A model generated the notes under the pieces. That model was not told the origin of the DNA, ran no database searches, and saw only the letters and a program-made list of their open reading frames with translations. This document shows positions 1 through 30,707 of a stretch of DNA of 64,000 nucleotides, one piece after another. Positions within the stretch are counted from its first letter, which is position 1, and each line of letters starts with the position of its first letter. Source of the DNA: Balaenoptera acutorostrata (lineage: Eukaryota; Chordata; Mammalia; Artiodactyla; Balaenopteridae); contig NC_080064.1 of NCBI RefSeq assembly GCF_949987535.1, positions 46,457,937-46,521,936 of the forward strand, in the 5' to 3' direction. Made by a program: the position numbers and the translations under genes.

Positions 1-1369
1 GCATATACTATGTGCCACGTACTGCACCAGGAGTGAATGACACACAATCTCTGCCCCTGGACCTTCTGTAAGGTCCCTTTCCAAGGGCTGGGAATGACCT
101 CTTGTTGTGCTTCTGCTATGTTCCAGGAGCATACCTAAATTAGCTCATTTAATCTTCACAGCAGTCTGGAGATACACAGAGATTACTGGTTTATTTTATA
201 GGTAAGAAAGTTGAGAATCAGAGAAGGAAGTGACTTGCCCAAGGTCGCATGGTTGGGAAGGGGTAAAGTCCATGCTTGGATGACCTGGGGTGGCTGTTCT
301 GTGTGTGTTCCCGAGGCCTGATGCCTCTGAACTTCAGCTCAGCAGTGCAGGGTGGATGCTCTGCCGACCGTGACCATGTGCCTGCCAGCCTGGGGCCCAT
401 GAGTCCAGCTCATGGCTGAAATGCTATATTGGGATGTCAAAAGGATATTGGGTGGGGCCTGGAAGGAGACCCACTGTCCTGGTAATCCATTTCCACCACA
501 GGCTGGATGCAGGACCCCCCGGGAAGGTCCTGTTTCTCTCTGGTTTCAGTCTTGTCATCATCAAATGGCGTATGGCCCTTTGCCCTACCTTAGCCTAAAA
601 CACTTGGAGTGATCAAAGGCAATCGTGGGAGATGATATTAGACAGTCTGTAGCATGACTGTGGGGCATTGGTGGGAGATAAGGGAGGATGAGAGTAGAGA
701 GCTGACCATGCCCTGTTGGGGGCACATACCCTCAACCCCTTTCTTTACCTAGCAAGCCACACACACTCTTCAATGTTGAGTTTGGAATTCTCCTCCTCCA
801 GGAAGCCTTCCCTGACTTACCCACAGTCTGGGTCAGAGGCCTCCCTACCACACTGACCTGGTCACACTGTGTAGTCATTGTTTCCCCCACTAGACTCTCC
901 GGGAAGGGACCATATCTGGGTCCCAGGCACCCTGCACAATGTCTGCCCAGAGTGGGTGTCCAGGTAACTGGGGGAGGAATGAGTCCTGACACCATCCCTG
1001 CGACCCTACCTCTCTCCTGACCACCTTATTCCTGCCCTCCACTCTCTGGCTCCCCTTGCCCGTTCCCTCTTTCTCCTCCTCCCCTCCCCAGAGTGGAGAA
1101 GGAATGGGATGCCCTTTGCCTAAGTCGAGCCCTTTCTGTGTGTCTCCCTGGTCCCACCAGCATAAGGTGAACATCAAGAGGCCTTTGCGCTCCACCAGGC
1201 CCTGTGCGGGGCTCTGCCATAAATCAAGAAATCGGAAACGTTTCCTCAACAGGTGACTCTAAAACCCGACCAAATGGCATCCATATTAACTATCGTGAGG
1301 GGCCATTAAATCTGCCGGTCTCAGGGAAGGATGTCTGGCAAGGCAGCAATGAAAATGTGCACAGCCGAA
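1..1369. other. 5' flank of CIMAP2, no gene seen
   Basis: I see no exon or RNA gene here. Positions 1-330 resemble the old interspersed repeat whose hallmark is tactatgtgccaggcactg, here diverged. The rest is unique-looking sequence with short open frames that have no recognisable protein similarity. In human the next gene in this direction is TTC22; no TTC22 exon was recognised. Confidence 0.5.
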
Positions 1370-1585
1370 TGGAAAAGTCGGGGACCCTGCGGGCGCGCCT
1401 GCAGGGGCGCAGCGCGGGCAAAGACGCAGCGCACAGGTCTGTGGCAGATCACAAATCGCAAGGCCTGGGTTGCCGTGGCAGCGGTGGCGGCGGTGGCAGA
1501 AGCCGGTCTGGCCTGCCGGCGGGCGCGAAACAGTCCCGCAGTCCGAGTCCCTCGAGGACCTCGCCGCGGCGGGCGGGCCAGCGCC

Positions 1586-20057
<18,472 letters not shown>

Positions 20058-20929
20058 AGCCGCACATGAAGGACAGCCTGCAGTGACCAGAGGACCCAAA
20101 GGTCTGAAGACAAATCTGGGGATGGGAGGGTAGGAGTGGGAATGGGGGGTCTTGGAGAAAGGACACATGGGAATGCCTGGGAGAGGGGAGACATGTGGTG
20201 GGATCACTTTTGCTGGAGATGTCTACCAGGAGGTCATGATGTCTGCTGGGCCAGATATCTTTTGATACGAGAGATCAATTATCCTGAGAATCGGCTAGTG
20301 ACATGAACATGGGAGCCAGACACCAGATGGACTAAAGGGGTGGAATGTGGTTGACACTCTTGGAACCCCTTTTATTCTAAAGCCAAAGTCCTTGGATCCC
20401 TGATCAGTAAAACCCAAAGAAATTTGGGAGAGTGGAGCATATATCCTAAGGTGGCTGTAGGCCCTCTCTGGGAATACTCCATCTCCATCCCAGGATGCTC
20501 CTGGAAGCTCAGCATGGCCAAATGCCATGAGGAGGCTGCTGACCTCCAGCAATCATGCAGCCATTGGGAACAAACAGTTCCACTCCCAAAGTCAGACCTC
20601 GTGGGCACGCCAGTCTAGCCCAGAGGTGGGTCTGTGCAGGTTGGTCACAATGTCCTGAGCTTCTGCCCTCACTGTTTTTGGACAGTGAGAGATTGGGTGG
20701 GATGGCAGGAGTGTGTTGTCTTTAGAAAAGAGGAGACAGACTCACAGCCTCAGCCACAAAACTCACATAATGATAAAAAATACTTCAAACAATCTTAAGA
20801 GCATGAGTGCCTTACAGAAGTTACTTCTTCACTCATGTCAAAATGACTGTTTTGGGAGAAGTAAAACTGACTTTATTCACTGGCATGTTGTCTATTGAAA
20901 AAATAATACTACTGAATCCTCAAAAAGGC
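20058..20929 (+). other. CIMAP2 3' UTR and intergenic sequence
   Basis: I saw no unambiguous AATAAA in the first several hundred bases after the stop, so the end of the transcript is undefined. No other gene was recognised. Confidence 0.45.
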
Positions 20930-21288
20930 TGATAAGCCAAACTAGGTGCAAGTAGGTCTAATAAGTCTGCAAGGTTTCAGGAAATAAGATCAATATACCC
21001 AAATCAACTATTGCTATACACTAGCAATAAACAACCAAAAATTGAAAATTGAAAATGCCATATATAATAGCATCAAAACTATCAAATACTTAGGTATAAA
21101 TTTGACAAAAGAGGTATAAGATTTGTACAGTGAAAACTATAAAATTTCTCTCTGCTGAGAGAAATTAAAGAAGACCTAAATAAAGGGAGAGATATACCAC
21201 AATCATGGATCAAAAGACTCAATGTTTTTGAGATGTCAGTTCCCTCAAATTCATCTATAGATTCAATACCAATCAAAATCCTAGTAAT
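20930..21288 (+). mobile_element. Old L1 ORF2 fragment
   Basis: Typical L1 ORF2 wording (tgctatacactagcaataaa, gatataccacaatcatggat, ttcaataccaatcaaaatcc) runs straight up to the tail of the younger minus-strand L1, which seems to have inserted into it. Confidence 0.75.
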
Positions 21289-21496
21289 TTTTTTATTATT
21301 ACTTTTTTTATACAGCAAGTTCTTATTAGTCAACAATTTTATACACATCAGTGTATACATGTCAATCCAAATAACCCAATTCAGCACACCACCATCCCCA
21401 CCCTCCCGGGGTTATCCCCCTTGGTGTCCATACGTTTGTTCTCTACATCTGTGTCTCAACTTCTGCCCTGCAAACCGGTTTATCTGTACCATTTTT

Positions 21497-22736
21497 CTAG
21501 GTTCCACATGCATGCGTTAATATACGATATTTGTTTTTCTCTTTCTGACTTACTTCACTCTGTATGACAGTCTCTAGATCCACCCACGTCTCAACAAATG
21601 ACTCAATTTCATTCCTTTTTATGGCTGAGTAATATTCCATTGTATATATGTACCACAACTTCTTTATCCATTCGTCTGTCGATGCACATTTAGCTTGCTT
21701 CCATGACCTGGCTATTGTAAATAGAGCTGAAATGAACATTGGGGTGCATGTGTCTCTTTGAATTATGGTTTTCTCTGGGTATATGCCCAGTAGTGGGATT
21801 GCTGGATTATATGGTAATTCTATTTTTAGTTTTTTAAGGAACCTCCATACTGTTCTCCATAGTGGCTGTATCAATTTACATTCCCACCAGCAGAGCAGGA
21901 GGGTTCCCTTTTCTCCAAACCCTCTCCAGCATTTGTTGTTTGTAGATTTTCTGATGATGCCCATTCTAACTGGTGTGAGGTGATACCTCATTGTAGTTTT
22001 GATTTGCATTTCTCTAATAAATGGTGATGTTGAGCATCTTTTCATGTGCTTCTTGGCCATCTGTATGTCTTCTTTGGAGAAATGTCTATTTAGGTCTTCT
22101 GCCCATTTTTGGATTGGGTTGTTTGTTTTTTTAATATTGAGCTGCATGTGCTGTTTATATATTTTGGAGATTAATCTTTTGTCTGTTGATTCATTTGCAG
22201 ATATTTTCTCCCATTCTGAGGGTTGTCTTTTCGTCTTATTTATGGTTTCCTTTGCTGTGCAAAAGCTTTTAAGTTTCGTTAGGTCCCATTTGTTTATTTT
22301 TGTTTTTATTTCCATTACTGTAGGAGGTGGATCAAAAAAGATCTTGCTGTGATTTATGTCAAAGAGTGTTCTTCCTATGTTTTCCTCTAAGAGTTTTATA
22401 GTGTCCGGTCTTACATTTAGGTCTTTGATCCATTTTGAGTTTATTTTTGTGTATGCTGTTAGGGAGTGTTCTAATTTCATTCTTTTACATGTAGCTGTCC
22501 AGTTTTCCCAGCACCATTTATTTAAGAGACTGTCTCTTCTCCATTGTATATCTTTGCCTCCTTTGTCATAGATTAGTTGACTATAGGTGCGTGGGTTTAT
22601 CTCTGGGCTTTCTATCTTGTTCCATTGATCTATGTTTCTGCTTTTGTACCAGTACCATATTGTCTTGATTACTGTAGCTTTGTAGTATAGTCTGAAGTCA
22701 GGGAGTCTGATTCCTCCAGCTCCATTTTTTTCCCTC
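21497..22736 (-). pseudogene. L1 ORF2 C-terminal part
   Basis: A long open segment from [20 protein letters not shown] through [20 protein letters not shown] and [17 protein letters not shown] to a stop at 21,497. These are the usual C-terminal L1 ORF2 phrases. It is cut from the rest of ORF2 by the SINE insertion. Confidence 0.9.
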
Positions 22737-22750
22737 AAGACTGCTTTGGC

Positions 22751-23117
22751 GGGCTTCCCTGGTGGTGCAGTGGTTGGGAATCCACCTGCCAATGCAGGGG
22801 ACACGGGTTCGAACCCTGGTCCGGGAGGATCCCACATGCCGTGGAGCAACTAAGCCCGTGCGCCACAGCTGCTGAGCCTGCGCTCTGGAGCCCGTGAGCC
22901 ACAACTGCTGAGCCTGCGTGCCGCAACTACTGAAGCCCGCTCGCCTGGGGCCCGTGCTCTGTAACGAGAGAAGCCACTGCAGTGAGAAGCTCACGCACCG
23001 CAGTGAAGAGTGGCCCCTGCTCGCCACAGCTGGAGAAAGCCCACGTGCAGCAACGAAGACCCAATGCAGCCAAAAATAAATAATAAATAAAATAAATAAA
23101 TTTAAAAAAAAAAAAAA
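22751..23117 (+). mobile_element. CHR-type SINE inserted into the L1
   Basis: The head is gggcttccctggtggtgcag, followed by an internal gggttcgaaccctgg and an A-rich tail. The exact duplication aagactgctttggc flanks it at 22,737-22,750 and 23,118-23,131 and is L1 ORF2 sequence, proving that the SINE is younger than the L1. Confidence 0.96.
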
Positions 23118-23506
23118 AAGACTGCTTTGGCTATTCGGGGTCTTTTGTGTCTCCATACAAATTTTAAGATTTTTTGTTCTAGTTCCGTAAAAAATGCCAT
23201 TGGTAATTTGATAGGGATTGCATTGAATCTGTAGATTGCTTTAGGTAGTATAGTTATTTCCACAATATTGATTCGTCTAATCCAAGAACATGGTATATCT
23301 CTCCATCTGTTGGTATCATCTTTAATTTCTTTCATCAGTGTCTTATAGTTTTCTGCATACAGGTCTTTTGTCTGCCTAGGTAGGTTTACCCCTAGGTATT
23401 TTATTCTTTTTGTTGCAATGGTAAATGGGAGTGTTTCCATAATTTCTCTTACAGAGTTTTCATCATTAGTGTATAGGAATGCAAGAGATTTCTGTGCATT
23501 AATTTT

Positions 23507-24595
23507 TTATCCTGCAACTTTACCAAATTCATTGATTAGCTCTAGTAGTTTTCTGGTGGCATTTTTAGGGTTCTCTATGTACAGTATCATGTCATCTGCA
23601 AACAGTGACAGTTTTACTTCTTCTTTTCCAATTTGTATTCCTTTTATTTCTTTTTCTTCTCTGATTGCCATGGCTAGGATTTCCAAGACTATGCTGAATA
23701 ATAGTGGTGAGAGTGGACATCCTTGTCTCATTCCTGATCTTAGAGGAAATGCTTTCAGTTTTTCACAGTTGAGAACGATGTTTGCTGTGGGTTTGTCATA
23801 TATGGCCTTTATTATGTTGAGGTAGTTTCCCTCTATGCCCAATTTCTGGAGAGTTTTTATCATAAATGGATGTTGAATTTTGTCAAAAGCTTTTTCTGCA
23901 TCTATTGAGATGATCATATGGTTTTCATTCTTCAATTTGTTAATATGGTGTATCACATTGATTGATTTGCGTATATTGAAGAATCCTTGCATCCCTGGGA
24001 TAAATCCACCTTGATCATGGTGTATGATCCTTTTAATGTGTTGTTGGATTCTGTTTGTTAGTATTTTGTTGAGGATTTTTGCATCTATGTTCATCAGTGA
24101 TATTGGTCTGTAATTTTCTTTTTTTGTAGTATCTTTGTCTGGTTTTGGAATCAGGGTGATGGTGGCCTCATAGAATGAGTTTGGGAGTGTTCCTTCCTCT
24201 GAAATTTTTTGGAAGAGTTTGAGAAGGATGGGTGTTAGCTCTTCTCTAAATGTTTGATAGAATTCATCTGTGAAGCCATCTGGTCCTGGATTTTTGTTTG
24301 TTGGAAGATTTTTAATCACAGGTTCAATTTCATTACTTGTGATTGGTCTGTTCATATTTTCTATTTCTTCCTGGTTCAGTCTTGGAAGGTTATACCTTTC
24401 TAAGAATTTGTCCATTTCTTCCAGGTTGTCCATTTTATTGGCATAGAGTTGCTTGTAGTAGTCTCTTAGGATGCTTTGTATTTCTGTGGTGTCTGTCATA
24501 ACTTCTCCTTTTTTCTTTCTAATTTTATTGATTTGAGTCCTCTCCCTCTTTTTCTTGATGAGTCTGGCTAATGGTTTATCAATTTTGTTTATCAA
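23507..24595 (-). pseudogene. L1 ORF2 reverse transcriptase segment
   Basis: About 362 open residues carry RT hallmarks: [41 protein letters not shown], the QGGFIPGMQ stretch and the catalytic FADDM box. It ends in a stop at about 23,507, before the rest of the protein. Confidence 0.92.
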
Positions 24596-24890
24596 AGAAC
24601 CAGATTTTAATTTTATTGATCTTTGCTATTGTTTTCTTTGTTTCTATTTCATTTATTTCTGCTCTGATCTTTATGATTTCTTTCCTTCTGCTAACTTTGG
24701 GTTTTGCTTGTTCTTCTTTCTCTAGTTTCTTTAGGTGTAAGGTTAGATTGTTTACTTGAGATTTTTCTTGTTTCTTTAGGTAGACTTATATAGCTATAAA
24801 CTTCCCTCTTAGAACCGCTTTTGCTGCATCCCATAGCTTTTGGGTCGTCGTGTTTTCATTGTCATTTGTCTCTAGGTATTTTTTGATTTC

Positions 24891-25691
24891 CTATTTGATT
24901 TCTTCAGTGATCTCTTGGTTATTTAGTAACGTATTGTTTAACCTCCCTGTGTTTGTGTTTTTTACATTTTTTTCCCAGTAATTCATTTCTAATCTCATAG
25001 CATTGTGGTCAGAAAAGATGCTTGATATGATTTCAATTTTCTTAAATTTACTGAGGCTTGATTTGTGACCCAAGATGTGATCTATCCTGGAGAATGTTCC
25101 ATGCGCACTTGAGAAGAAAGTGTAATCTGCTGTTTTTGGATGGAATGTCCTATAAATATCAATTAAATCTATCTGGTCTATTGTGTCATTTAAAGCTTCT
25201 GTTTCCTTATTTATTTTCATTTTGGATGATCTGTCCATTGGTGTAAGTGAGGTGTTAAAGTCCCCCACTATTATTGTGTTACTGTCAATTTCCTCTTTTA
25301 GAGCTGTTAGCAGTTGCCTTATGTATTGAGGTGCTCCTATGTTGGGTGCATGTATATTTATAATTGTTATATCTTCTTCTTGGATTGATCCCTTGATCAT
25401 TATGTAGTGTCCTTCCTTGTCTCTTGTAACATTCTTTAATTTAAAGTCTATTTTATCTGATATGAGTATAGCTACTCCAGCTTTCTTTTGATTTCCATTT
25501 GCATGGAATATCTTTTTCCATCCCTTCACTTTCAGTCTGTATGTGTCCCTAGGTCTAAAGTGGGTCTCTTGTAGATGGCATATATATGGGTCTTGTTTTT
25601 GTATCCTTTCAGCAAGCCTGTGTCTTTTGGTTGGAGCATTTAATCCATTCACGTTTAAGGTAGTTATCAATATGTATGTTCCTATGACCAT
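24891..25691 (-). pseudogene. L1 ORF2 endonuclease domain
   Basis: It begins MVIGTYILITTLNVNGLNA and includes QETHFRPRD, GDFNTSLTPMDRSS and RIDHILGHKSSLSKF with SDHNAMRLE, which are the motifs of an AP-type endonuclease. An internal TAG at about 24,891 stops the frame before the RT. Confidence 0.92.
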
Positions 25692-25806
25692 TTTCTTAAT
25701 TGTTTTGGGTTTGTTTTTGTAGGTCCTTTTCTTCTCTTGTGTTTCCCACTTAGAGAAGTTCCTTTAGCATTTGTTGTAGAGCTGGTTTGGTGGTGCTGAA
25801 TTCTCT

Positions 25807-26746
25807 TCACTTTTGCTTGTCTGTAAAGCTTTTGATTTCTCCATCAAATCTAAATGAGATCCTTGCCGGGTAGAGTAATCTTGGTTGTAGGTTCTTCCCT
25901 TTCATCACTTTAAGTATATCATGCCACTCCCTTCTGGCTTGTAGAGTTTCTGCTGAGAAATCAGCTGTTAACCTTATGGGAGTTCCCTTGTATGTTATTT
26001 GTCGTTTTTCCCTTGCTGCTTTCAATAATTTTTCTTTGTCTTTAATTTTTGCCACTTTGATTACTGTGTGTCTCAGCGTGTTTCTCCTTGGGTTTATCCT
26101 GTATGGGACTCTGCGCTTCCTGGACTTGGGTGGCTATTTCCTTTCCCGTGTTAGGGAAGTTTTCGACTATAATCTCTTCAAATATTTTCTCTGGTCCTTT
26201 CTCTCTCTCTTCTCCTTCTGGGACCCCTATAATGCAAATGTTGTTGCGTTTAATGTTGTCCCAGAGGTCTCTTAGGCTGTCTTCATTTCTTTTCATTCTT
26301 TTTTCTTTATTCTGTTCCATGGCAGTGAATTCCACCATTCTGTCTTCCAGGTCACTTATCCATTCTTCTGCCTCAGTTATTCTGCTATTGATTCCTTCTA
26401 GTGTAGTTTTCATTTCAGTTATTGTATTGGTCATCTCTGTTTGTTTGTTCTTTAATTCTTCTAGGTCTTTGTTAATCATTTCTTGCATCTTCTCAATCTT
26501 TGCCTCCATTCTTATTCCGAGGTCCTGGATCATCTTCACTATCATTATTCTGAATTCTTTTTCTGGAAGGTTGCCTATCTCCACTTCATTTAGTTGTTTT
26601 TCTGGGGTTTTTTCTTGTTCCTTCATCTGGTATATAGCCCTCTGCCTTTTCATCTTGTCTATCTTTCTGTGAATGTGGTTTTTGTTCCACAGGCTGCAGG
26701 ATTGTAGTTTTTCTTGCTTCTCTATTTTTCTATTCTTATGTAACAA
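25807..26746 (-). pseudogene. L1 ORF1 remnant
   Basis: The RNA-binding ORF1 protein is recognisable by a coiled-coil-like stretch (MQEMINKDLEELKNKQTEMT, ITEAEEWISDLEDRM), the RRM-region phrase NNICIIGVPEGEEREKG, and the C-terminal TADFSAETLQARREWHDI. A frameshift near 26,050 separates the last part. Confidence 0.88.
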
Positions 26747-27205
26747 TCTACCTTAATTTTGCTCATCCAAAACAATAGTTCATAACTTATTTGAGTCAGC
26801 CCTGTGGAATCACTCATTTTCTCAACATTCAGCTCAACTTTTTACCCACTTGCCAATGCCTCTTTCCTACACTCCTTCTTGCCCTCATCCTGTCTTCCTA
26901 AAAACTTACTCCTAAGTATTTTATTAACAAGGAGGCATAATTGATTAAAAACAACTTAATGTTTTCCTTTCTGAAGTTATTTGCATTTTAACCCTTATAT
27001 TAACAAGATGGGACTCTAATGGAGGAATTGTAGGCATCCACCAGAAGGTTGGAGAAGACCCCTATAAGCAAATCCTATAAAGTGTTGCTTATTCTTCTTA
27101 TTTTAAGGATTTGGGGGTAAGTATTACCTGCTCTGTTTACTCATCAGTTAAGCTGCAAATATGCTTGATATACCTCAAGTCCTTCATATGAGTCAAGGTG
27201 GCAAA
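26746..27205. other. Intergenic, no feature recognised
   Basis: AT-rich unique-looking sequence with short frames only. Confidence 0.4.
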
Positions 27206-27539
27206 ACAGAGAGTTAACAGGGTGAGAGAGTGGCATGGACACATATACACTACCAAATGTAAAATAGATAGCTAGTGGGAAGCAGCCGCATAGCACAGGG
27301 AGATCAGCTCGGTGCTTTGTGACCACCTAGATGGGTGGAATAGGGAGGGTGGGAGGGAGGGAGATGCAAGAGGGAAGAGATATGGGAACATATGTATATG
27401 TATAACTGATTCACTTTGTTATAAAGCAGAAACTAACACACCATTGTAAAGCAATTATACTTCAATAAAGATGTTTTAAAAAATTAAAAAAAAAACAAAA
27501 TTAAAAAAAAAAAACAAAAAAACCCACAGAGAGTTAGCA
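27206..27539 (+). mobile_element. 5'-truncated L1 3' end
   Basis: A short insertion consisting only of the cetartiodactyl L1 3' UTR (cacagggagatcagctcggt, taactgattcactttgttat, caataaagatgtt) with an A-rich tail. A near-perfect 14 bp duplication (acagagagttaaca / acagagagttagca) borders it at 27,206 and 27,526. Confidence 0.9.
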
Positions 27540-28265
27540 ATTTCAGGCAGAGATTACCTGTTGTTGTAATACTGGGATGCCTAGCATAGTGCCAAGCATA
27601 CAACGAATGCACAACTATCTGTTGTTTAATTGGTCAACCAAGAGTGATTCAGGCTGTGGTCATTGATCCCTAGATTGCTGACTTTGCTTTTACTGCCAAT
27701 CCCTGCAATTCTGTTACAGGTTATATGCAGGAGACGGTTGTGAGCTCTGTTCATGGTTCCTTCGTATATAGAAGAAAGAATGGTCTTACAAAATCAGGAA
27801 CATCCCTAATCAGGCACGATCAATTATTAACTCCATTTCCAGCCCCTCTCCCCACCCTGGAGGATGGGGGTGGTGGTGGCAGGGGCTGAAATCATGGCTT
27901 GGTCGTTCTGGTGACCAGCCCCCAGCCAAGAGCAATCCAGGTGCCCACCCAGAGTCACCTCATTAGAACAAAAGACACCCCATTACCCAGGAGATTCCAA
28001 GAGACTTAGGAGTTCAGTGTCAGGAACCAGGAGTATCTATCTATCAGCTATCTATCTATCTATCTCTCTATCTATAGATAGATATACATTTATATCTATA
28101 TTTATTTATTTATTTTTATTATCTTACAGTGCCCATTTTTTTTTTCTTTATTATTCCCTTGGATCTGCCCCCTAGGGAAACCCATGGGGAGGAGTATGAT
28201 GGGCAGAGCAGGATTCAGCTATTTCTGGGTTCCTTGGCTCAACTATCTTCAAACCATCTGTCATC
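27540..28265. other. Intergenic with TATC microsatellite
   Basis: Positions 28,035-28,090 are (tatc)n with interruptions. Otherwise unique-looking; a MIR-like tail is possible near 27,570-27,630. Confidence 0.5.
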
Positions 28266-28600
28266 AGCAGTTCAGGCTGCTATAATAAATTACCACAGAT
28301 TGCGTGGCTTATACAACAATTTATTTTGCATGGTTCTGGAGGCTGGGAAGTCCAGGATCAAGGTGCTGGAAGATCTGATGAGAGTCCTCTTCCTGGTCTG
28401 CAGATGGGCATCTTGTATCCTCACAGAGAGGGCTAGCTGTTTCATTTCTCTTCTTAGGACACCACTCCTATCATGAGGGTTCCACCCTCATGGCCTAATT
28501 ACCTCCCAAAAGGCCCACCTCCCAATTCCATGACACTGTCAACATATGAATTTCAGGAGGTCACAAACACTCAGTCCATAGCATCAAAATACCACCTCCT
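28266..28600 (-). mobile_element. MaLR-like LTR remnant
   Basis: ggctgctataataaattacc, ggaggctgggaagtccagga and ccatgacactgtcaacatat follow the reverse complement of MaLR LTRs. No internal sequence was found. Confidence 0.65.
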
Positions 28601-28713
28601 AGACCCCAACAAAGCCTCCCAATCTTTCACAACCTGCAATGACGACAGCGGTCCTACAGGATGAGACCTGTAGGCCATCTTAACACCAGGACATAGCTAG
28701 AAAACATATTTTT

Positions 28714-29009
28714 TTAAATTTTTTTTTTAAATTAATTAATTTATTTTTGGCCATGTTGGGTCTTCGTTTCTGTGCGAGGGCTTTCTCTAGTTGCGGCAAG
28801 CAGGGGCCACTCTTCATCACGGTGCGCGGGCCTCTCACTATCGCGGCCTCTCTTGTTGCAGAGCACAGGCTCCAGACGCGCAGGCTCAGTAGTTGTGGCG
28901 CACGGGCTCAGTTGCTCCGCGGCATGTGGGATCTTCCCAGACCACGGCTCGAACCCGTGTCCCCTGCATTGGCGGGCAGCTTCTCAACCACTGCGCCACC
29001 AGGAAAGCC
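28714..29009 (-). mobile_element. CHR-type SINE
   Basis: The minus-strand head sits at 29,009 and the A-rich tail at 28,714. An exact 17 bp duplication (ctagaaaacatattttt) lies at 28,697-28,713 and 29,010-29,026. Confidence 0.94.
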
Positions 29010-29026
29010 CTAGAAAACATATTTTT

Positions 29027-30684
29027 GAAACACAGCTACATTTAACTTGTGTAGTGTGTGTACGTGTGTGTGTGTGCATGCGTGTGTGATTTTTCTTATA
29101 TAAGCCAAGTTTGGCGAACCAACTGTTGCAACTCTGGCATGAATGTTGGTGTCTGGACACTGCCCACAGTGCCCACAGGGTCTGGTGGGGCAAGACGGTT
29201 CCCTTGCAGAAGGAAATGCTTTGGGTCAAAGCAGAACCCTCTGCTGATCCCTAGTGGCTTCCTTTCTGAGCTGAGTTCATGAAGAGATTCCTGACTCCCC
29301 ACTTCGTGTGGGGCTCAGCCAAGGGTCTCATTTCACTGTTTCTAGACCTGGAGCTACGGTCTCAACTAGCTCAGGGTGAGGCTCTTGAAGCATTTTGATG
29401 TTTTAAGACTAATGAGTCTGCATCCTTGTTTAACTCGTTAATGGCCTCAATGTGGCCTCTAGGCAAATCACTTGACCCTTCCTGAGCTTCACTTTCCTCA
29501 TCTGTAAAATGGGGATTAAAAAACTGACCTGCTTTTGTTACAGGACTGTGAGGATTAAAAAAGATATTGTATGTTGCATGCTATTCAAATGTAAGGTGCT
29601 ATTTCAGGTTTCAACTACAAAATCTGTTTTAAGGACATTAAAGATTTCTCCTCCTTTAAGGAGAATTTACAAATCCTGATTTGTGAAACTGAACACTTGG
29701 AAAATGAATTTCCTAAGGGGTTCCTCTCAAACAACTTTAGGATGGGACCCTGACATCACATATATTTTAGGAAAATGTCCATCATGTATATCTATGCATT
29801 TGCATAAAACTTTATTGCACTAAACTCAACCCTTGTGTCTGTTCATTCAAGCCTGATGACCTGTAACAATTAGGGTGAGCTAAATTGCTCTAACAAATAG
29901 TCCTGAATATGCAGCGACTCAACTACAGTAAAAGTTTATTTATTTCTTGTTCCCAGACCAGGCCAAAGTTCAGGTTGGTGGGCAGTTCTCCATACAGTGA
30001 TTCAGGGATCTAGCTCCTTCCCCTTGTGACTCTGCTGCCACCTATGGCCTGGCTGTCATCTGCGTCCAAATAACAGAAGAGCCAGGAGAACCTCACACGG
30101 GGCTTTACCACTTCTGCTCACATTCTCCTGGAGCGACTCTAACACAAGGGCACATCTGACGGCGAGGGAGGCTGGGAAATGTAGTCCAGTGGTGTGCTCA
30201 AAGGGAGGAATGGGTTTTAGTGGACAGTTAGTGGTCTCTACCAGTGTGTACATGAGGAAAGAGTCTCAATAGGATTAACTGATTTGCCAAAATTAGTTAG
30301 GTCATCCAAGTGACAAAGCCAGGACTGCGGCCCAGAGCTTCCGACAGTCATGTCTGGTGCCTTAAAAAGCACAGCCCCACCTCGATCTGAGCCCCACCTC
30401 ACCTGAACTCTTCTCACTGGTCTCCTAGCTTCCAAGTTTCTCCTTGTAGTCTGTTCTCCACCCTGCAGATAGGGGAATATTATCAACATCTACGCCAGAT
30501 CATTGTGACGACGACGGAAATTCAAAAAGTTAAGAAAATCACCCTGGTCCTTCTGCCCTAACACACCTGTCCATTCCCCCACGCCATCTTCCAGCCCTCG
30601 CGGGTTCAGAGGGCAACTGGAGCCTGCACTTGAGCCAGGAGTGCCTCCATGTCGTGGTCCCCAGAGCAAGAAACGACAAAGGCT
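29027..30684. other. Intergenic region before the DHCR24 3' end
   Basis: It holds a short (tg)n tract at 29,052-29,090, a MIR at 29,450-29,610 (cactttcctcatctgtaaaatgg), an unclassified old repeat at about 29,870-30,250, and a reverse MIR trace near 30,240-30,360. No gene was seen. Confidence 0.5.
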
Positions 30685-30701
30685 ACTTTCCAGATCACAC
30701 T

Positions 30702-30707
30702 TTTATT
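30702..30707 (-). promoter_or_regulatory. DHCR24: Poly(A) signal of DHCR24
   Basis: tttatt on the plus strand is AATAAA on the minus strand. It lies about 2.7 kb after the stop codon; cleavage would be expected at about 30,680-30,690. Confidence 0.72.

Larger units (their letters stand above)
21289..26745 (-). mobile_element. Nearly complete L1 retrotransposon, inactive
   Basis: This LINE-1 reads right to left: ORF1 (about 26,690 to 25,807), ORF2 endonuclease, reverse transcriptase, C-terminal domain, and a roughly 200 bp 3' UTR ending in ataaaaaaagtaataataaa-like sequence. Most of the 5' UTR is missing. ORF1 has a frameshift near 26,050. ORF2 is cut by stops at about 24,891 and 23,507 and by a SINE at 22,751-23,117, so it cannot move. 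Open segments remain long, which suggests a moderately recent family. Only L1 features are visible; it lies between the two convergent genes. Confidence 0.92.

Noticed and set aside
26088..26672. A 194-residue hydrophobic plus-strand frame
   Set aside because: It is the antisense of L1 ORF1 coiled-coil sequence.
28035..28090. CRISPR-like regular repeat
   Set aside because: It is a simple (tatc)n microsatellite in a mammalian genome without spacers.
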